DNA of 63,369 bases. Source: Planctomycetaceae bacterium (GTDB lineage: Bacteria; Planctomycetota; Planctomycetia; Pirellulales; Pirellulaceae). This document shows positions 35,222 through 45,099 of this stretch, piece by piece. The translations under genes were made by a program, and so were the position numbers. The notes beneath the pieces were generated by a model, which was given only the letters and a program-made list of their open reading frames with translations, did no database searches and was not told the DNA's origin. The DNA lies in the NCBI GenBank assembly GCA_002724245.1, contig PBOG01000166.1:1-63369 (forward strand). Reading direction: 5' to 3'. The stretch's first letter is position 1, and each line of letters opens with the position of its first letter.

Positions 35222-35524
35222 TCAGCCATTCGCACGTGCTACTCGACCACCGAACACGACCCCATAAACCCACAGCCCGAGAAACCACAGGCCAGCTGCG
35301 ATGCCCCACGCAAACTGCGTTGAAACTTCGGCAAAGCCGTAGTGACCCACTGCCTGAATCGCCACTGCTAACAATGGAAGCATGAGGCCGACTGCGGCGG
35401 CGGCCAGCCGAAAACTTGTCCCTTCACTCGCAGCACCACCAACGCTCAGAACCCAGAAAATAACATCTGCGACCAGCAAGATAGCCAGCGCCGCCCACAG
35501 CAATACTTCCGATTCAATAACCAC
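35222..35524 (-). CDS. Small membrane protein, three transmembrane helices
   Basis: About 100 residues, no named family. A GTG at 35524 is chosen because GGAAAGGAAG lies eight bases upstream; the frame is open to an ATG at 35578 but that start has no SD. Three hydrophobic helices are seen: 'LLWAALAILLVADVIFWVLS', 'LAAAAVGLMLPLLAVAIQAV' and 'FAWGIAAGLWFLGLWVYGVV'. It may move with the neighbouring metabolic genes but could equally be unrelated. Confidence 0.6.
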   Translation of the reverse strand: MVIESEVLLWAALAILLVADVIFWVLSVGGAASEGTSFRLAAAAVGLMLPLLAVAIQAVGHYGFAEVSTQFAWGIAAGLWFLGLWVYGVVFGGRVARANG

Positions 35525-35854
35525 GCGTTTGCTTCCTTTCCCGTGTTTCCGAGTAACTTCAATCGCATCCGCAAACAACCCGCAGGCGGCCTGGGAATAC
35601 GGCTACTGTATTCCCACTCGCAGCGCCATCGGAACAGCGGCTTAATATAGGGGCAACTTGCACCGTATTCAATCGTCTCTGTCTGAGTGCCATCAACTCG
35701 ACAATCTGGCTGGCTACTCGCCGCGGCGGCCCCTCAAGCCAACCTTCAGGCCGCCATAAAATCGTAATGTTGCCAGTGACAGTTACGAAAAACCATAACC
35801 GTCTGGCAGCATCCAGCCAGGCAAACCTCAACAACCCCGCTACGCTGACAACCC
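35525..35854. other. Intergenic region downstream of the Ldh2-type gene
   Basis: About 330 bases. A 99-codon minus-strand frame (35559-35858) would start with TTG overlapping the Ldh2 stop, has a basic and unlike-protein composition and no SD, so I do not call it a gene. No repeats or strong hairpins were seen. Confidence 0.35.
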
Positions 35855-36895
35855 TCAACGAAAGTTCACATTAACACCGAGGCACTGCAATTGAGTTAAC
35901 AAGTCCTGCCACTCTGTTCCGTTGAAATGAACGCCTGCAGCCAGACTCTCCCGCCGGTTACTCCACCCCTGCTTCCCTGGCCACCGTACGGGCTGCCCAG
36001 GGTCCTGGGCAGGAGCCGATTCAATTTGCCCGATGAGCGTTTCCAGGCGTCCTGCAAAACGGTCCATTCCTGTAAATGCGCGTGGATCGATCGCCAGACA
36101 GAAGAAGGAACCATCGTACGGCCCGGACGTCTCCGATAACCTGGGCATCTGCTGTCCAATCGGACTATCGGCAAGCGCCGCCGTCAACACATCGACCAGT
36201 AATGCGAAACCAAAACCGACGTGCCCCGCTACGGGAAGAATCCAGCCCCCCTGCAAGTCAGACGGATCGGTTGTTGGGTTCCCCTCTGCGTCCAGCAGAC
36301 GTCCAGCTGGAACCCGCCCCGACTCCCGTGCCTGTTTTTTCATTTTGGCCGCAGAATGCCCTGTGGAGAAATCAAAAACCAGCGGGTCTCTTTCGCCACG
36401 AGGCAACGCGTAGCTGATGGGATTGGTTCCATGTAATCCAAGTCGACCGCCGTGTGGAGCCACGTGTGGAGCACATGAAGTGGCAGCAATTCCGATCATG
36501 CCCGACCGGGCGGCCTGAATGGTATAAGCTGATATCGCACCGTTGTGGGTACTGTTGCGAATTACGGCGCTGCCCACACCTGTTTTCCCGGACTTCTCAA
36601 TAGCACTCTTCATAACTTCGCGCGAGGCGTAATGGCCAATCGCCTGGTGGCCCGCAAAAACGGCCGTCGTCGAAGTCTCTGTGATAAGTTCAATCCGTGC
36701 ACGGGGAACAATCTGCCCTTGTTGCCACTTTCCCACATAGTAGGGAAGCGCAGCCACACCATGACTGTGAATCCCCCTTGAATCGGCGTCGACCAGCACT
36801 TCCGTGGCTACTTCAGCAATATCAGCCGGAGCCTGCAATGTATCGCGGAACACGCGTTGACTAAGCGCACGCATCTGGTCCATCGGGATGCGCAT
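35855..36895 (-). CDS. Malate/L-lactate dehydrogenase family (Ldh2-type) oxidoreductase
   Basis: A 346-residue NAD(P)-dependent 2-hydroxy-acid dehydrogenase with the non-Rossmann YlbC/Ldh2 fold. Signatures are 'ADSRGIHSHGVAALPYYV', 'VIRNSTHNGAISAYTIQAA', 'HGTNPISYALP', 'VFDFSTGHSAAKMK' and 'GFGFALLVDVLTAAL'. Members reduce or oxidise malate, lactate, ureidoglycolate or 2,3-diketogulonate. In this setting a sugar-acid-derived 2-keto acid is a reasonable guess. It starts four bases after the stop of the large secreted protein gene, so they are probably co-transcribed. Confidence 0.88.
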   Translation of the reverse strand: MRIPMDQMRALSQRVFRDTLQAPADIAEVATEVLVDADSRGIHSHGVAALPYYVGKWQQGQIVPRARIELITETSTTAVFAGHQAIGHYASREVMKSAIEKSGKTGVGSAVIRNSTHNGAISAYTIQAARSGMIGIAATSCAPHVAPHGGRLGLHGTNPISYALPRGERDPLVFDFSTGHSAAKMKKQARESGRVPAGRLLDAEGNPTTDPSDLQGGWILPVAGHVGFGFALLVDVLTAALADSPIGQQMPRLSETSGPYDGSFFCLAIDPRAFTGMDRFAGRLETLIGQIESAPAQDPGQPVRWPGKQGWSNRRESLAAGVHFNGTEWQDLLTQLQCLGVNVNFR

Positions 36896-36899
36896 TGAA

Positions 36900-39389
36900 T
36901 CACAGGTCCTTCGCTGCCTCGAGATAAGCGTGTGGGTCGTGAATCGGCAAGTAGTACAACCAATCAGCAGATTCGTAGAGGATCACCTCCTGAATGTCAT
37001 CCTGGTGCGCGAGCAGGCTACGGATAATTGCTTCACGACGCCGGCCAGTTGCTTGCGTATCCGCTGCCCGCAAAGTTTCCTGCGCCTCATAAAGAAAGCC
37101 GAGAGGCCCTCGGAAACGTGAGCCACGTCTACCGGCGAGATCCGCGCGACACGCCTCAAAAAACACCTCCAGCGGTTGTGGTGGGGGCAGATATCTGATT
37201 CCGAGGTAAACCGGCTCAACGCGTAGTCCGGTCAGATCAATGCGTGCCATCCCCCCACCGAACGCCAGAGAATGATTGTTTGAACTCCAGATATGCTGGT
37301 AAAGGTTGGCGCCATAGACACCACCCGCTGGCTTTTCCATGGTCGCCAATTTTTTCCGCACCTCATGTTCCACCACCGACCGTTGTGGAATCACTGTCCG
37401 AATCCTGGTTTGGGGAAAACGCCTCTCGATGTCCAGCAACAGTCGACGCACACCGCGGGCTACCGCGCCATCACGATGAAAACGCCAGGGAAAGTCTTTG
37501 TCGTCCAGAGGGCAGGGCGTACCCCACTCATTAGCCTGCCAAGTCGTCATCGACTCGACCGAAGGCGCGGCGGCCAGCCGATTTAACCAAGGGGTGTGGT
37601 CTGCCAGGCCCCGTGGAGCGGAAGCACAATCGATCGGCAAGTGCCAGTAATTCACCCCGGCTGTGCGGTACTCAAGAATCGGTCGAATACCCAATTTCCC
37701 GTCGCCCTTCGAACCCGACAATTGGGTGTGCGAACGCGTATTAATAAAAATCTCGTCGAACGCAGGCAACGCCAGGAGTGTACTCATTTCTGCAAGCGCT
37801 TCCTGCCGCGCCAGTGGTTGCTGAAAATCAAGCATCTCGACTGACCAGTCCGGCCCCAAATCAACCACCAGTCGATGGTCTTCCAGCGCAACCGATGTCA
37901 GTTTGCGTTTGACAACCAGTGCAATCGATGCCTCGATTGCCTGAAATTCCGTGCGGTATTGCCCCCCGGTTGCGATGCCTGCGACGCGTGTTTGTCTGGC
38001 TTCAGGATCATCCCCCGCAAACGCCCACGACACATTGATCCTCCCCAGGCGATTTCCTGCAGCGCTGCTGAGCGTGAGGCCGCCGTGCGCTGCCAACTGC
38101 AACGTACGTCCCGCGGCACTTGCAGCCGAAAGCCACAAGAAACGTGCGCCACGTGGCCAACGTATACCACTCAGCCGCAGTGACGTGTCGGACGTCGCTT
38201 CCAGAGACCACCCCGTCACTGCGGGCAATTTCGACTCGACTTCCGACACAATCGACCGGTAGTGCGCCAAGCGAAATGTCGCGTCGGGCTGGCGAACGAG
38301 CACTCGCGAGGCGGGGTCAATAGGCGCCACCGGTGAAGCGTGAATCGCCAGATCACGGTGCCCTTGGCGAAACCGCTCTGCCCAGCGACGTGCGTCCGGA
38401 ACCCCTTCCAACTCAAGTGTTGCCAGCTGTGCCGCTTCCACCTGACCCATCTGTTCCAACAGAACGCGGTAATGGGCAAAACCCACCTTGTCACTATGGA
38501 ACTGTGTCGCCGGAGAGGCAAGTGTCAGGAAATTCCATAACCAGCTGCCGTTCGCGTCAAAAGCAGGAACGACGTAGTACTTGGTCAGCGCGGCCTCAAA
38601 AGGACGAAAACTGAGCGATAGCCCGATTCCATGATCACTTGCGCTGGCCGCATAGCTCCGCATCACAGACGGATCCAATCGTAACCGCATCAACATCTGC
38701 AACCATTTCCAGGAGGGCAACCCGGGAGCTTCTTGCAGTTCTGTTTGCAGCGATCGATCTTCGAGAATCGCCTGCGCACAGGCAGCGTAACGTCCCCAAT
38801 CCTCCGCTGGATAATTCTCAGGATTTACGAGTGTGGGAAAAGGACTGGGCCAGACAATCAAACGGGTAATGCCGTGGCACTGTAAACGGCGAAAATACTG
38901 ATCAAATCCATCGCGATCCAGCGGCCTCCAACGACGGCGTGAGCCGTCCCAGGCAATGCGAATCAAATCGTCTACAAAGTCAGAAATATAAGATACTCGC
39001 CGTTCTGGTGGGGCAGGTTGGAAACGCAGCACTTGCATGTCCACCCTGCCAGCAACTCGACAGATCAAGTGAAGTGAGAACGCTGCCTTCTCTGCCGGCC
39101 CTGCCACCACGCGCAAACGCAGTTGATCCGTGACCATCACCTGCACGTCACCGACGTCGACCTGTTGACCGCGTTGGACAATGTCGTCACCGTGACGCAA
39201 CTGCAACTCGAATACGGCAGTCAGGTCCAACGCGCCCAAAGTAATCGGCCAACTTCGTTCACCCCCGACGACGTATGCAAAGGGCGTTTCGGTATTGCGT
39301 CCCGAAAGCCGGAATCCTTCGTCAGCCGCTCCCCACCTGGCCAGGGCCAACAGCCACAAGACGCCCGCAACTCTGACTGCCCAGTGCAT
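36900..39389 (-). CDS. Large secreted protein of unknown family, possible TIM-barrel glycoside-hydrolase-like
   Basis: About 829 residues. I do not recognise the family. The ATG at 39389 puts a signal peptide first ('MHWAVRVAGVLWLLALARWG', then 'AADEGF'); upstream in-frame ATGs at 39407, 39413 and 39431 are possible. The N-terminus looks beta-rich. The middle has barrel-like segments: 'FRRLQCHGITRLIVWPSPFP', 'HGIGLSLSFRPFEAALTKYY', 'FDEIFINTRSHTQLSG' and 'AGVNYWHLPIDCASAP'. The C-terminus has repeated Arg-rich helices. The pattern of 'HGITRLIVW' strands is reminiscent of large alpha-amylase-superfamily or GH-A-like barrels, but I cannot identify catalytic acids. It sits between DUF1501 and the Ldh2-type gene. 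Confidence 0.6.
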   Translation of the reverse strand: MHWAVRVAGVLWLLALARWGAADEGFRLSGRNTETPFAYVVGGERSWPITLGALDLTAVFELQLRHGDDIVQRGQQVDVGDVQVMVTDQLRLRVVAGPAEKAAFSLHLICRVAGRVDMQVLRFQPAPPERRVSYISDFVDDLIRIAWDGSRRRWRPLDRDGFDQYFRRLQCHGITRLIVWPSPFPTLVNPENYPAEDWGRYAACAQAILEDRSLQTELQEAPGLPSWKWLQMLMRLRLDPSVMRSYAASASDHGIGLSLSFRPFEAALTKYYVVPAFDANGSWLWNFLTLASPATQFHSDKVGFAHYRVLLEQMGQVEAAQLATLELEGVPDARRWAERFRQGHRDLAIHASPVAPIDPASRVLVRQPDATFRLAHYRSIVSEVESKLPAVTGWSLEATSDTSLRLSGIRWPRGARFLWLSAASAAGRTLQLAAHGGLTLSSAAGNRLGRINVSWAFAGDDPEARQTRVAGIATGGQYRTEFQAIEASIALVVKRKLTSVALEDHRLVVDLGPDWSVEMLDFQQPLARQEALAEMSTLLALPAFDEIFINTRSHTQLSGSKGDGKLGIRPILEYRTAGVNYWHLPIDCASAPRGLADHTPWLNRLAAAPSVESMTTWQANEWGTPCPLDDKDFPWRFHRDGAVARGVRRLLLDIERRFPQTRIRTVIPQRSVVEHEVRKKLATMEKPAGGVYGANLYQHIWSSNNHSLAFGGGMARIDLTGLRVEPVYLGIRYLPPPQPLEVFFEACRADLAGRRGSRFRGPLGFLYEAQETLRAADTQATGRRREAIIRSLLAHQDDIQEVILYESADWLYYLPIHDPHAYLEAAKDL

Positions 39390-39446
39390 CAGCCCCCCCG
39401 TTTCCATGCGCATCAAGCAGCGTTCGATCATACCAGCGAAGCACGC

Positions 39447-40874
39447 TCAAGCATCGCCAAACAACTCACGTATCGGCTGCCCATCAGCGAGCCGCCAGGG
39501 ACGTCCAGTCATGTCATGAATCTCACCAGCCGGATCGATACCGAACCGCCAGTAAATTGTCGCGGCCAAATCCGCTGGCGTCACCGCACCTTCGATGGGA
39601 TAAGCGCCGCGTTGGTCACTGGCACCGTAGATATACCCACCTTTGATGCCACCACCAGCCAACAGGATAGAATAACAGTCCGGCCAATGATCGCGACCGG
39701 CATTTCCGTTGATCGTCGGGGTCCGGCCAAATTCTCCCATCGCCACAACGAGAGTTGATTCGAGCAAGCCACGTTGTTCCAGGTCTTCGATTAACGCCGA
39801 AAGCGATCGATCAGCCGCCGGCAGAAGGTAATTTTTGTGTTGTACAAAATTGTCTGAATGCGAATCCCAGTTCTGTCCCTGCTGCCGGTAGTCGTACACG
39901 TTGACGAACGGCACACCAGCCTCGACCAGACGCCGCGCCAGCAAGAGATTTTGCCCTCGTAGGTTACGACCGTACGCCCGCTGAGCGCCGTTACCACCAG
40001 CTTGTTTCTCCTCGGACATTAATCCGTAACGTTCACGGATCTGCGTCGGCTCTCGTTCGATGTCCAGTACCCGAGCGACCAAGGGAGAGTCAATCAGCTG
40101 GTAAGCCTTTTCATAAAACAGCCGCAGCTCCTGCATGCTCGCCGACGCCAATCGTACCCCGCCTGCTTCTATTCGTTCCAGCAACATGCGCCGGTCGATC
40201 ATCCGCGCCCGCGTCAAACCAGACAGGCGGCGCAATGCCGGATTCCCGTACGATGAGCTACTCGGGTCCCCGATAATTTGAAATGGGTTATAGGTTTTCC
40301 CCAGAAAGCCTCCCCCCTGGCAAGGAGTATCGACCACGTTGTGAAAAACCCACGGCAATGCAGCGTGAGGAATTTCCAGCGATCGACCTCGCTGTGCGTG
40401 ACTGACAACAGCACCATAACAGGGAAAAAACTGCGGGATCGGTGCAAATTCCTCGCGATCCCCTACTGGTGATTGCCGGCCCGTAAGGGATTCCGTCGAC
40501 GCGGAATCGTGCAACCGATTGGTATGGTGCATACTACGAATCAATGCGCAGCGATCCATAACACGCGCCATCTGCGGCAGGTGCTCACTGACTTGTAATC
40601 CAGATACCGCACTATCAATCGGGCGAAACTCACCGCGGATCTCCGCCGGCCCGTCGGGCTTCATATCGTACGTGTCGAGGTGGCTCGGACCACCGTAATA
40701 GAAAACCACAATACAGGACTTGATCGCCGGTTGAAGTCGCTTCGCGGAATCGGCCGGCGCAGCCAGGCCTGACTGTGCCCGCAGAAGGCCTGCGAGTGTT
40801 AGTCCCAGACCGCCACCCGAGGCGAGCTTGAGTAACCTGCGGCGGGTCGGTGTCCCATTACCTTCAGACTTCAT
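39447..40874 (-). CDS. DUF1501 domain protein, Tat-exported
   Basis: A 475-residue exported protein with a twin-arginine signal ('TRRRLLKLASGGGLGLTLAG'). The DUF1501 core is a sulfatase/alkaline-phosphatase-like fold: 'CIVVFYYGGPSHLDTYDMKP', 'MGEFGRTPTINGNAGRDHWP' and 'LLAGGGIKGGYIYGASD'. The His and Asp residues in 'GGPSHLDTYD' and 'GRDHWP' fit metal ligands. In planctomycetes such genes normally pair with a DUF1549/DUF1553 cytochrome partner; this copy has none next to it and instead precedes the large secreted orphan protein. The substrate is unknown. Confidence 0.9.
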   Translation of the reverse strand: MKSEGNGTPTRRRLLKLASGGGLGLTLAGLLRAQSGLAAPADSAKRLQPAIKSCIVVFYYGGPSHLDTYDMKPDGPAEIRGEFRPIDSAVSGLQVSEHLPQMARVMDRCALIRSMHHTNRLHDSASTESLTGRQSPVGDREEFAPIPQFFPCYGAVVSHAQRGRSLEIPHAALPWVFHNVVDTPCQGGGFLGKTYNPFQIIGDPSSSSYGNPALRRLSGLTRARMIDRRMLLERIEAGGVRLASASMQELRLFYEKAYQLIDSPLVARVLDIEREPTQIRERYGLMSEEKQAGGNGAQRAYGRNLRGQNLLLARRLVEAGVPFVNVYDYRQQGQNWDSHSDNFVQHKNYLLPAADRSLSALIEDLEQRGLLESTLVVAMGEFGRTPTINGNAGRDHWPDCYSILLAGGGIKGGYIYGASDQRGAYPIEGAVTPADLAATIYWRFGIDPAGEIHDMTGRPWRLADGQPIRELFGDA

Positions 40875-41069
40875 CTGAATCTACTTCCCGACGACTCTCG
40901 AGCCGTCCAACGCCAGGCGATCAGCGCAGGGTTTATGTCACGTGGTCATTATAACCAAGGGGCGCCAAACACCGAACTGCAGGCAACCGCTTCCTTCTGC
41001 TCGCCAGGATTCACGTCACAACGCCACCGCCCTTGGCCATACACTCCCCACTGAAGCTACGAAATGCAC

Positions 41070-43184
41070 CTACTTCATCCAGAAAGCGTAGAACTTTCCG
41101 TTGCGCATGCGAAACCGGAGTTGCGATGAGGCGCGCTGCGCAATCGACAAGTTTCGGTCGAATCGAACCTCACTTTCGTAGTGATCACCGCGCAGGAGAT
41201 CTGAACGGGCACACACCCGACCCGCCTTGTCGACTACCTCTACCACCATTTCTCCCATAGTGAGGTCGGCGTTAATGTAAAGACGCACGTCCTCTGGCCA
41301 GGAAAAGGCCTGCGTTACCAACAGCCCCTCTTCGCCCTCGGCATCTAATGAGACAAAGCCGTCTCTGCGAATCGTGGCGACGCCGATTGAAGCTGTCGCT
41401 CGTTGACGAAACTTCTGGTAGTCAACATCTCCGGGCTGCGCATACTTGAGGACGTTGTAAGCATGATCCCCCTGGATCCCTGAATAAAATATAAAAACCG
41501 TGTTGCCGACCACCTGCAGCGGTTGTGACGCCGTAAAAATAATGCCGGCATCCCACGCTTGTGATTTGCCATTGGAAATGAACACTCTGCGCTCTGCGAC
41601 ACGGTGCCAGTTCAGGCGATCACGACTGACCGCGATCTCGACATCCAGTTTTTCGGTTGTGCCCTGGTGGAACATCCACGGCAAACCGATCAACAGGCCT
41701 TCGTAAAATGTGGTCCCCATTCCGTAAACCTGGACACCTGGCCCATCCTTTTCATCTGCTGCCAGGACCAAACGGGACGGGCTCCACTCGACAAAATCAA
41801 CACTCTGGGACATCGCCACTTTGCGGCCCCCCGCACCAAATCGACCGAAGCTACGGAAAAGGCGGTGATCAGGGTCCCACAGCACCTGCTGGCCGGAATC
41901 GCTGGCCTGGTCGATAACTGGATTGGCGGGGTGTTCAGTCCACACCTTGCCATCCGGGGAAAAGGCAACCGACATCCCATTGATCGGCTTTACCGGAGCC
42001 CTCTGATAGGGCACGGCGTGTTCCCAGTAAAAAGCCTTGTAGCGTCGCGCCGGGTCCTTGTCGCGCGGATCATAAACCACTGCCACTCCTTCGGCGCACT
42101 CTGTGGCCAGCTTGCAAATGTTGTTTTCCCGCGAACCGTTGTAGTCAACCAGCCCCAGCGCTGGCAGCTCCCAGTGAAAGCCATCCGTGCTTTCTGCATA
42201 CGCGGTAAACTGAAAGTTGGGGCAGACCTGACGCCCGTCTTTGGTCACCGGCGGTTCCCAGGGGAATCGGGGACCCGCCAGATACCACATCTTGAATTTA
42301 CGCTCCTCGGGAATGTAGAGCACCGTCCCGTACAACTGGGCGCGAAACGTCTGCCAGGGTGTCTGATTCGCCCGTACTATCGGATTTCCTTTGTATTTCT
42401 TCGGCGGATTCACAACTCGCTTCAAGCCAGTGCGAGAAGCGATCACCGCGTCGTCGAGAAACAGCTGCCGGCGGCCCCGCGCTAGTTGCTCGAGCGCATG
42501 ACGTGTGCGTGCGTCAATCAGCCGACTCCCCTGGTCCAGTACAGTCCAGCGCACATCATCGACAACGTGTCTTCCAGCGCGAAACTCCATTGACAGCGCA
42601 ACGCCGTTGCCAAAAAGTGTTTCTCCAGGAAGTATGCCGATGCGAGTGCGATTCACCCAGACTTCAAACCCATAATCATTCGCTCGATTCGTCGTCCAGC
42701 GCACCCGATACTGATTCAACGTTCCTGCATCGAACTGCAAGCCTTCTGGAAGCTTGACATGGCAGGACGGCTCACTCAACAAGCAACCTTTTGAAGTTCC
42801 CGTTAACAAGACGCTGCGTCCATTGGGCAGCCGAACGGGAAACAAGCGAAAGCGACGCCCCGCATACTGCACAGAAAGCCCATCCGCTGCCAATGTATCG
42901 TGCGCAGTCGACGACCACTGAAAGGTCAATTCATGCACCTGCCCTTCGTAACGCGCTTCCACATCGGCCAGCCGCACCCTGCGCGAAAAATCCCTGACAT
43001 CGCGCACCACCCAGCGGTCATCAATAATCGCCTCGACAGCTCGGCCACCATGGTGTGTCCAAGCGGGCGAGGCATTCGCGGGCAATACCCGAGCGTCGTA
43101 GTGCAGCAGTTTCTGTTGAGACTGCGCCAGCGACGCCAATACCAGCAATAACATTAGCGTCATGCCATTGAAACGTATGCCCAT
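41070..43184 (-). CDS. Secreted beta-propeller-like (GH32/GH43-like) protein, first of two
   Basis: About 704 residues. The ATG at 43184 is supported by a GGGGG six bases upstream; an ATG two codons earlier is the alternative. A signal peptide ('GMTLMLLLVLASLAQSQ') comes first, then an N-terminal beta-sandwich-like region to about residue 225. The propeller-like part begins 'QLFLDDAVIASRTGLKRVVN' and runs with repeating blades such as 'FKMWYLAGPR', 'AYAESTDGFHWELPALGLV' and 'RRYKAFYWE', and 'SVAFSPDGKVWTEHPANPV'. A C-terminal beta module follows. Blade wording resembles five-bladed GH32/GH43/sialidase-type proteins. No specificity can be assigned. The protein at 43413-44969 has the same blade plan. 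Confidence 0.7.
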   Translation of the reverse strand: MGIRFNGMTLMLLLVLASLAQSQQKLLHYDARVLPANASPAWTHHGGRAVEAIIDDRWVVRDVRDFSRRVRLADVEARYEGQVHELTFQWSSTAHDTLAADGLSVQYAGRRFRLFPVRLPNGRSVLLTGTSKGCLLSEPSCHVKLPEGLQFDAGTLNQYRVRWTTNRANDYGFEVWVNRTRIGILPGETLFGNGVALSMEFRAGRHVVDDVRWTVLDQGSRLIDARTRHALEQLARGRRQLFLDDAVIASRTGLKRVVNPPKKYKGNPIVRANQTPWQTFRAQLYGTVLYIPEERKFKMWYLAGPRFPWEPPVTKDGRQVCPNFQFTAYAESTDGFHWELPALGLVDYNGSRENNICKLATECAEGVAVVYDPRDKDPARRYKAFYWEHAVPYQRAPVKPINGMSVAFSPDGKVWTEHPANPVIDQASDSGQQVLWDPDHRLFRSFGRFGAGGRKVAMSQSVDFVEWSPSRLVLAADEKDGPGVQVYGMGTTFYEGLLIGLPWMFHQGTTEKLDVEIAVSRDRLNWHRVAERRVFISNGKSQAWDAGIIFTASQPLQVVGNTVFIFYSGIQGDHAYNVLKYAQPGDVDYQKFRQRATASIGVATIRRDGFVSLDAEGEEGLLVTQAFSWPEDVRLYINADLTMGEMVVEVVDKAGRVCARSDLLRGDHYESEVRFDRNLSIAQRASSQLRFRMRNGKFYAFWMK

Positions 43185-43412
43185 CACCATCCCCCTTGAT
43201 TACGGCCGCAGAACATCTGGCGCATCCATCCGCACAGGTGCGCGTGCTTCTGGCTGTGGTACACGTGGCCGGACGTCTCGCCACACGGACCGTTGCTCAA
43301 GTCTAATTCCAGAACAAAGCCCGAACAATCAACGCCCCTTCAGAGACACGGAAATCGACCTGCACACTGCATCGATCTGTCGCCAAGTGCTGGAGAACAA
43401 AACACTCCAAAC

Positions 43413-44969
43413 TCATTCCTGTTCAGCAGAAAACTTCAGGGAATAGAGATCCGCATCCCGCATCACGAATCGCAGGCGAATCGGCTGACCGGAAAGTGCC
43501 GCCAGTTGGGCGGACGATTTCCACCTGACAGTACGACTGATTTCATCCCCAAATATCTCGGCACAGTCTGCCAGTGCCAACCCTTCGATTGGCCGTCCCT
43601 CCGGAGTCTGAACTTCGACACGCAGCGAACCGATTGCGGAAGTGGCATAGTTAATCTGCAAACGCTTCCCCGCAAATGTAAAGGGGCGGGTCTGCAGACT
43701 GCCCCCCTCAAACGGCGCGTGAATCGACACCAGGCCATCCGTGCGAAACACGTAACGGCGAACATGACTGGAACGCTGTCCATTATGTCGATTCACGTAG
43801 ATCGACATCTCAGTTGAACTGGTTGGATGCAATCCACGCAGTGTGTAGTTGGAGCGAGACACCCAGTTCTTCGCGCCCGGCCCAGGGCGGACGACTGCCT
43901 CCTGAAACAACCGATCGTAGTGATCGCCCCCACGCGTCGTCATCATTACGGTGTCGGCGCAATCGGCAATCAACCACTCGAGAGGGTCGGCGACATCGAC
44001 TCGGGCAGGCTGTATGCCAGCCGCCACCGCCTGCGCACGAGTCAGCGCAGCGCGCTGCTGCGACAATCGACTGGACAGCGCAACATAGATATGCGGTGCA
44101 CGAAAATAGGGTGTCGTTTGATTATTGTAATGGTGATCCGGTGGCAATAGACCCGCGTCACCAAATGTCATCCGCTGCGGCTCTTGCCAGGTCAGCAGAT
44201 CCGGAGAAGTCATCCGCGCCACGGACCGTCGATTCGGATCCTTCGGATTCGGTGGGCTAACGCGTATCGCGTAGCGAAGATAGAGCACGTACCGCTGTTC
44301 CGCTGTAGACCAGAACAACGATTCAAAGCCATCAAACGCACCATACATAGAAGTCTCAATCAGAGGTTGTTCACGGATTTTTCGGAAGGCGAAGCCGTCC
44401 GCAGACACCCAGCCAATAACCTTGGTAACGCCCGGCTCCTCAATCAAGGTGAATGCTTTGAATCGCCTGTCAGGATCCACTCCCGGACGTCGATCCAAAA
44501 AGACCTCTGGCAACGGCTTGTCCGCTCCAATCATGAGTTGACCATCCACGGTCCCGACCAGGCTGTTACCTCTGCTTCCTTCCCACTCGACCAGGCCCAA
44601 TTCTGGTTTGCGCCATTGAATACCATCTGAACTCACCGCCACCGCGAGACGGTTCAAAGCGCTGTAGTACAACAGAAAGCGGTCACCATCTTTGATCACA
44701 CTAATCCCGTTGTACATTCGCTGCTCCCAAGGCTGGTCCCGTTCGACCGCCAGTTCCGCGGGCCTGGGATGGTGCAGCTGAAAACGCGTCCCCGCGAGTG
44801 ACTCAACGAGATAGCGATCGACGAACAACTCTCGGCGCGACCCGATGGAGAGCACCGGATCCGATTGGGCACAGCATACGGACGTCGCTTCGTACAGCCC
44901 AATTCCTGACAGCAAGAACGCGGCAACAAGTCGGACCACCCGTCTGGGCTTTCGTACCGGTCGCAACAT
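43413..44969 (-). CDS. Secreted beta-propeller-like protein, second of two
   Basis: A 518-residue exported protein. A GGGAGGA about five bases before the ATG at 44969 fixes the start; the frame is open to 45110, overlapping the next gene, which I reject. The signal peptide ('VRLVAAFLLSGIGLYEATSVC') is followed by 'SRRELFVDRYLVESLAGTRF', matching the 'LFLDDAVIAS' opening of the adjacent paralogue. Blades read 'AVSSDGIQWRKPELGLVEWE', 'RRFKAFTLIEEPG' and 'VSADGFAFRKIREQPLIETS'. It lacks the long N-terminal module of its neighbour. The tandem pair suggests duplication and division of labour on one exported substrate; the glycosidase role is inferred from fold only. Confidence 0.7.
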   Translation of the reverse strand: MLRPVRKPRRVVRLVAAFLLSGIGLYEATSVCCAQSDPVLSIGSRRELFVDRYLVESLAGTRFQLHHPRPAELAVERDQPWEQRMYNGISVIKDGDRFLLYYSALNRLAVAVSSDGIQWRKPELGLVEWEGSRGNSLVGTVDGQLMIGADKPLPEVFLDRRPGVDPDRRFKAFTLIEEPGVTKVIGWVSADGFAFRKIREQPLIETSMYGAFDGFESLFWSTAEQRYVLYLRYAIRVSPPNPKDPNRRSVARMTSPDLLTWQEPQRMTFGDAGLLPPDHHYNNQTTPYFRAPHIYVALSSRLSQQRAALTRAQAVAAGIQPARVDVADPLEWLIADCADTVMMTTRGGDHYDRLFQEAVVRPGPGAKNWVSRSNYTLRGLHPTSSTEMSIYVNRHNGQRSSHVRRYVFRTDGLVSIHAPFEGGSLQTRPFTFAGKRLQINYATSAIGSLRVEVQTPEGRPIEGLALADCAEIFGDEISRTVRWKSSAQLAALSGQPIRLRFVMRDADLYSLKFSAEQE

Positions 44970-45099
44970 CCTATCCTCCCCGTTTCGTCTTACCTCGTGA
45001 GCCCCGCCAGCAACCGGCTGGCTGTAGCACTCCAGCACATCACAAGCCCCGCCTGCTGCGCATTCCGCTAAACGTATCCATCGCCATCTTCTCGGACGC

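Noticed and set aside
35559-35858. 99-codon minus-strand frame overlapping the Ldh2 stop
   Set aside because: The start codon would be TTG with no SD, and the composition is basic and irregular.
41604-42485. 293-codon plus-strand frame
   Set aside because: It is antisense to the first propeller gene, whose frame has a signal peptide, an SD and repeated blade motifs.
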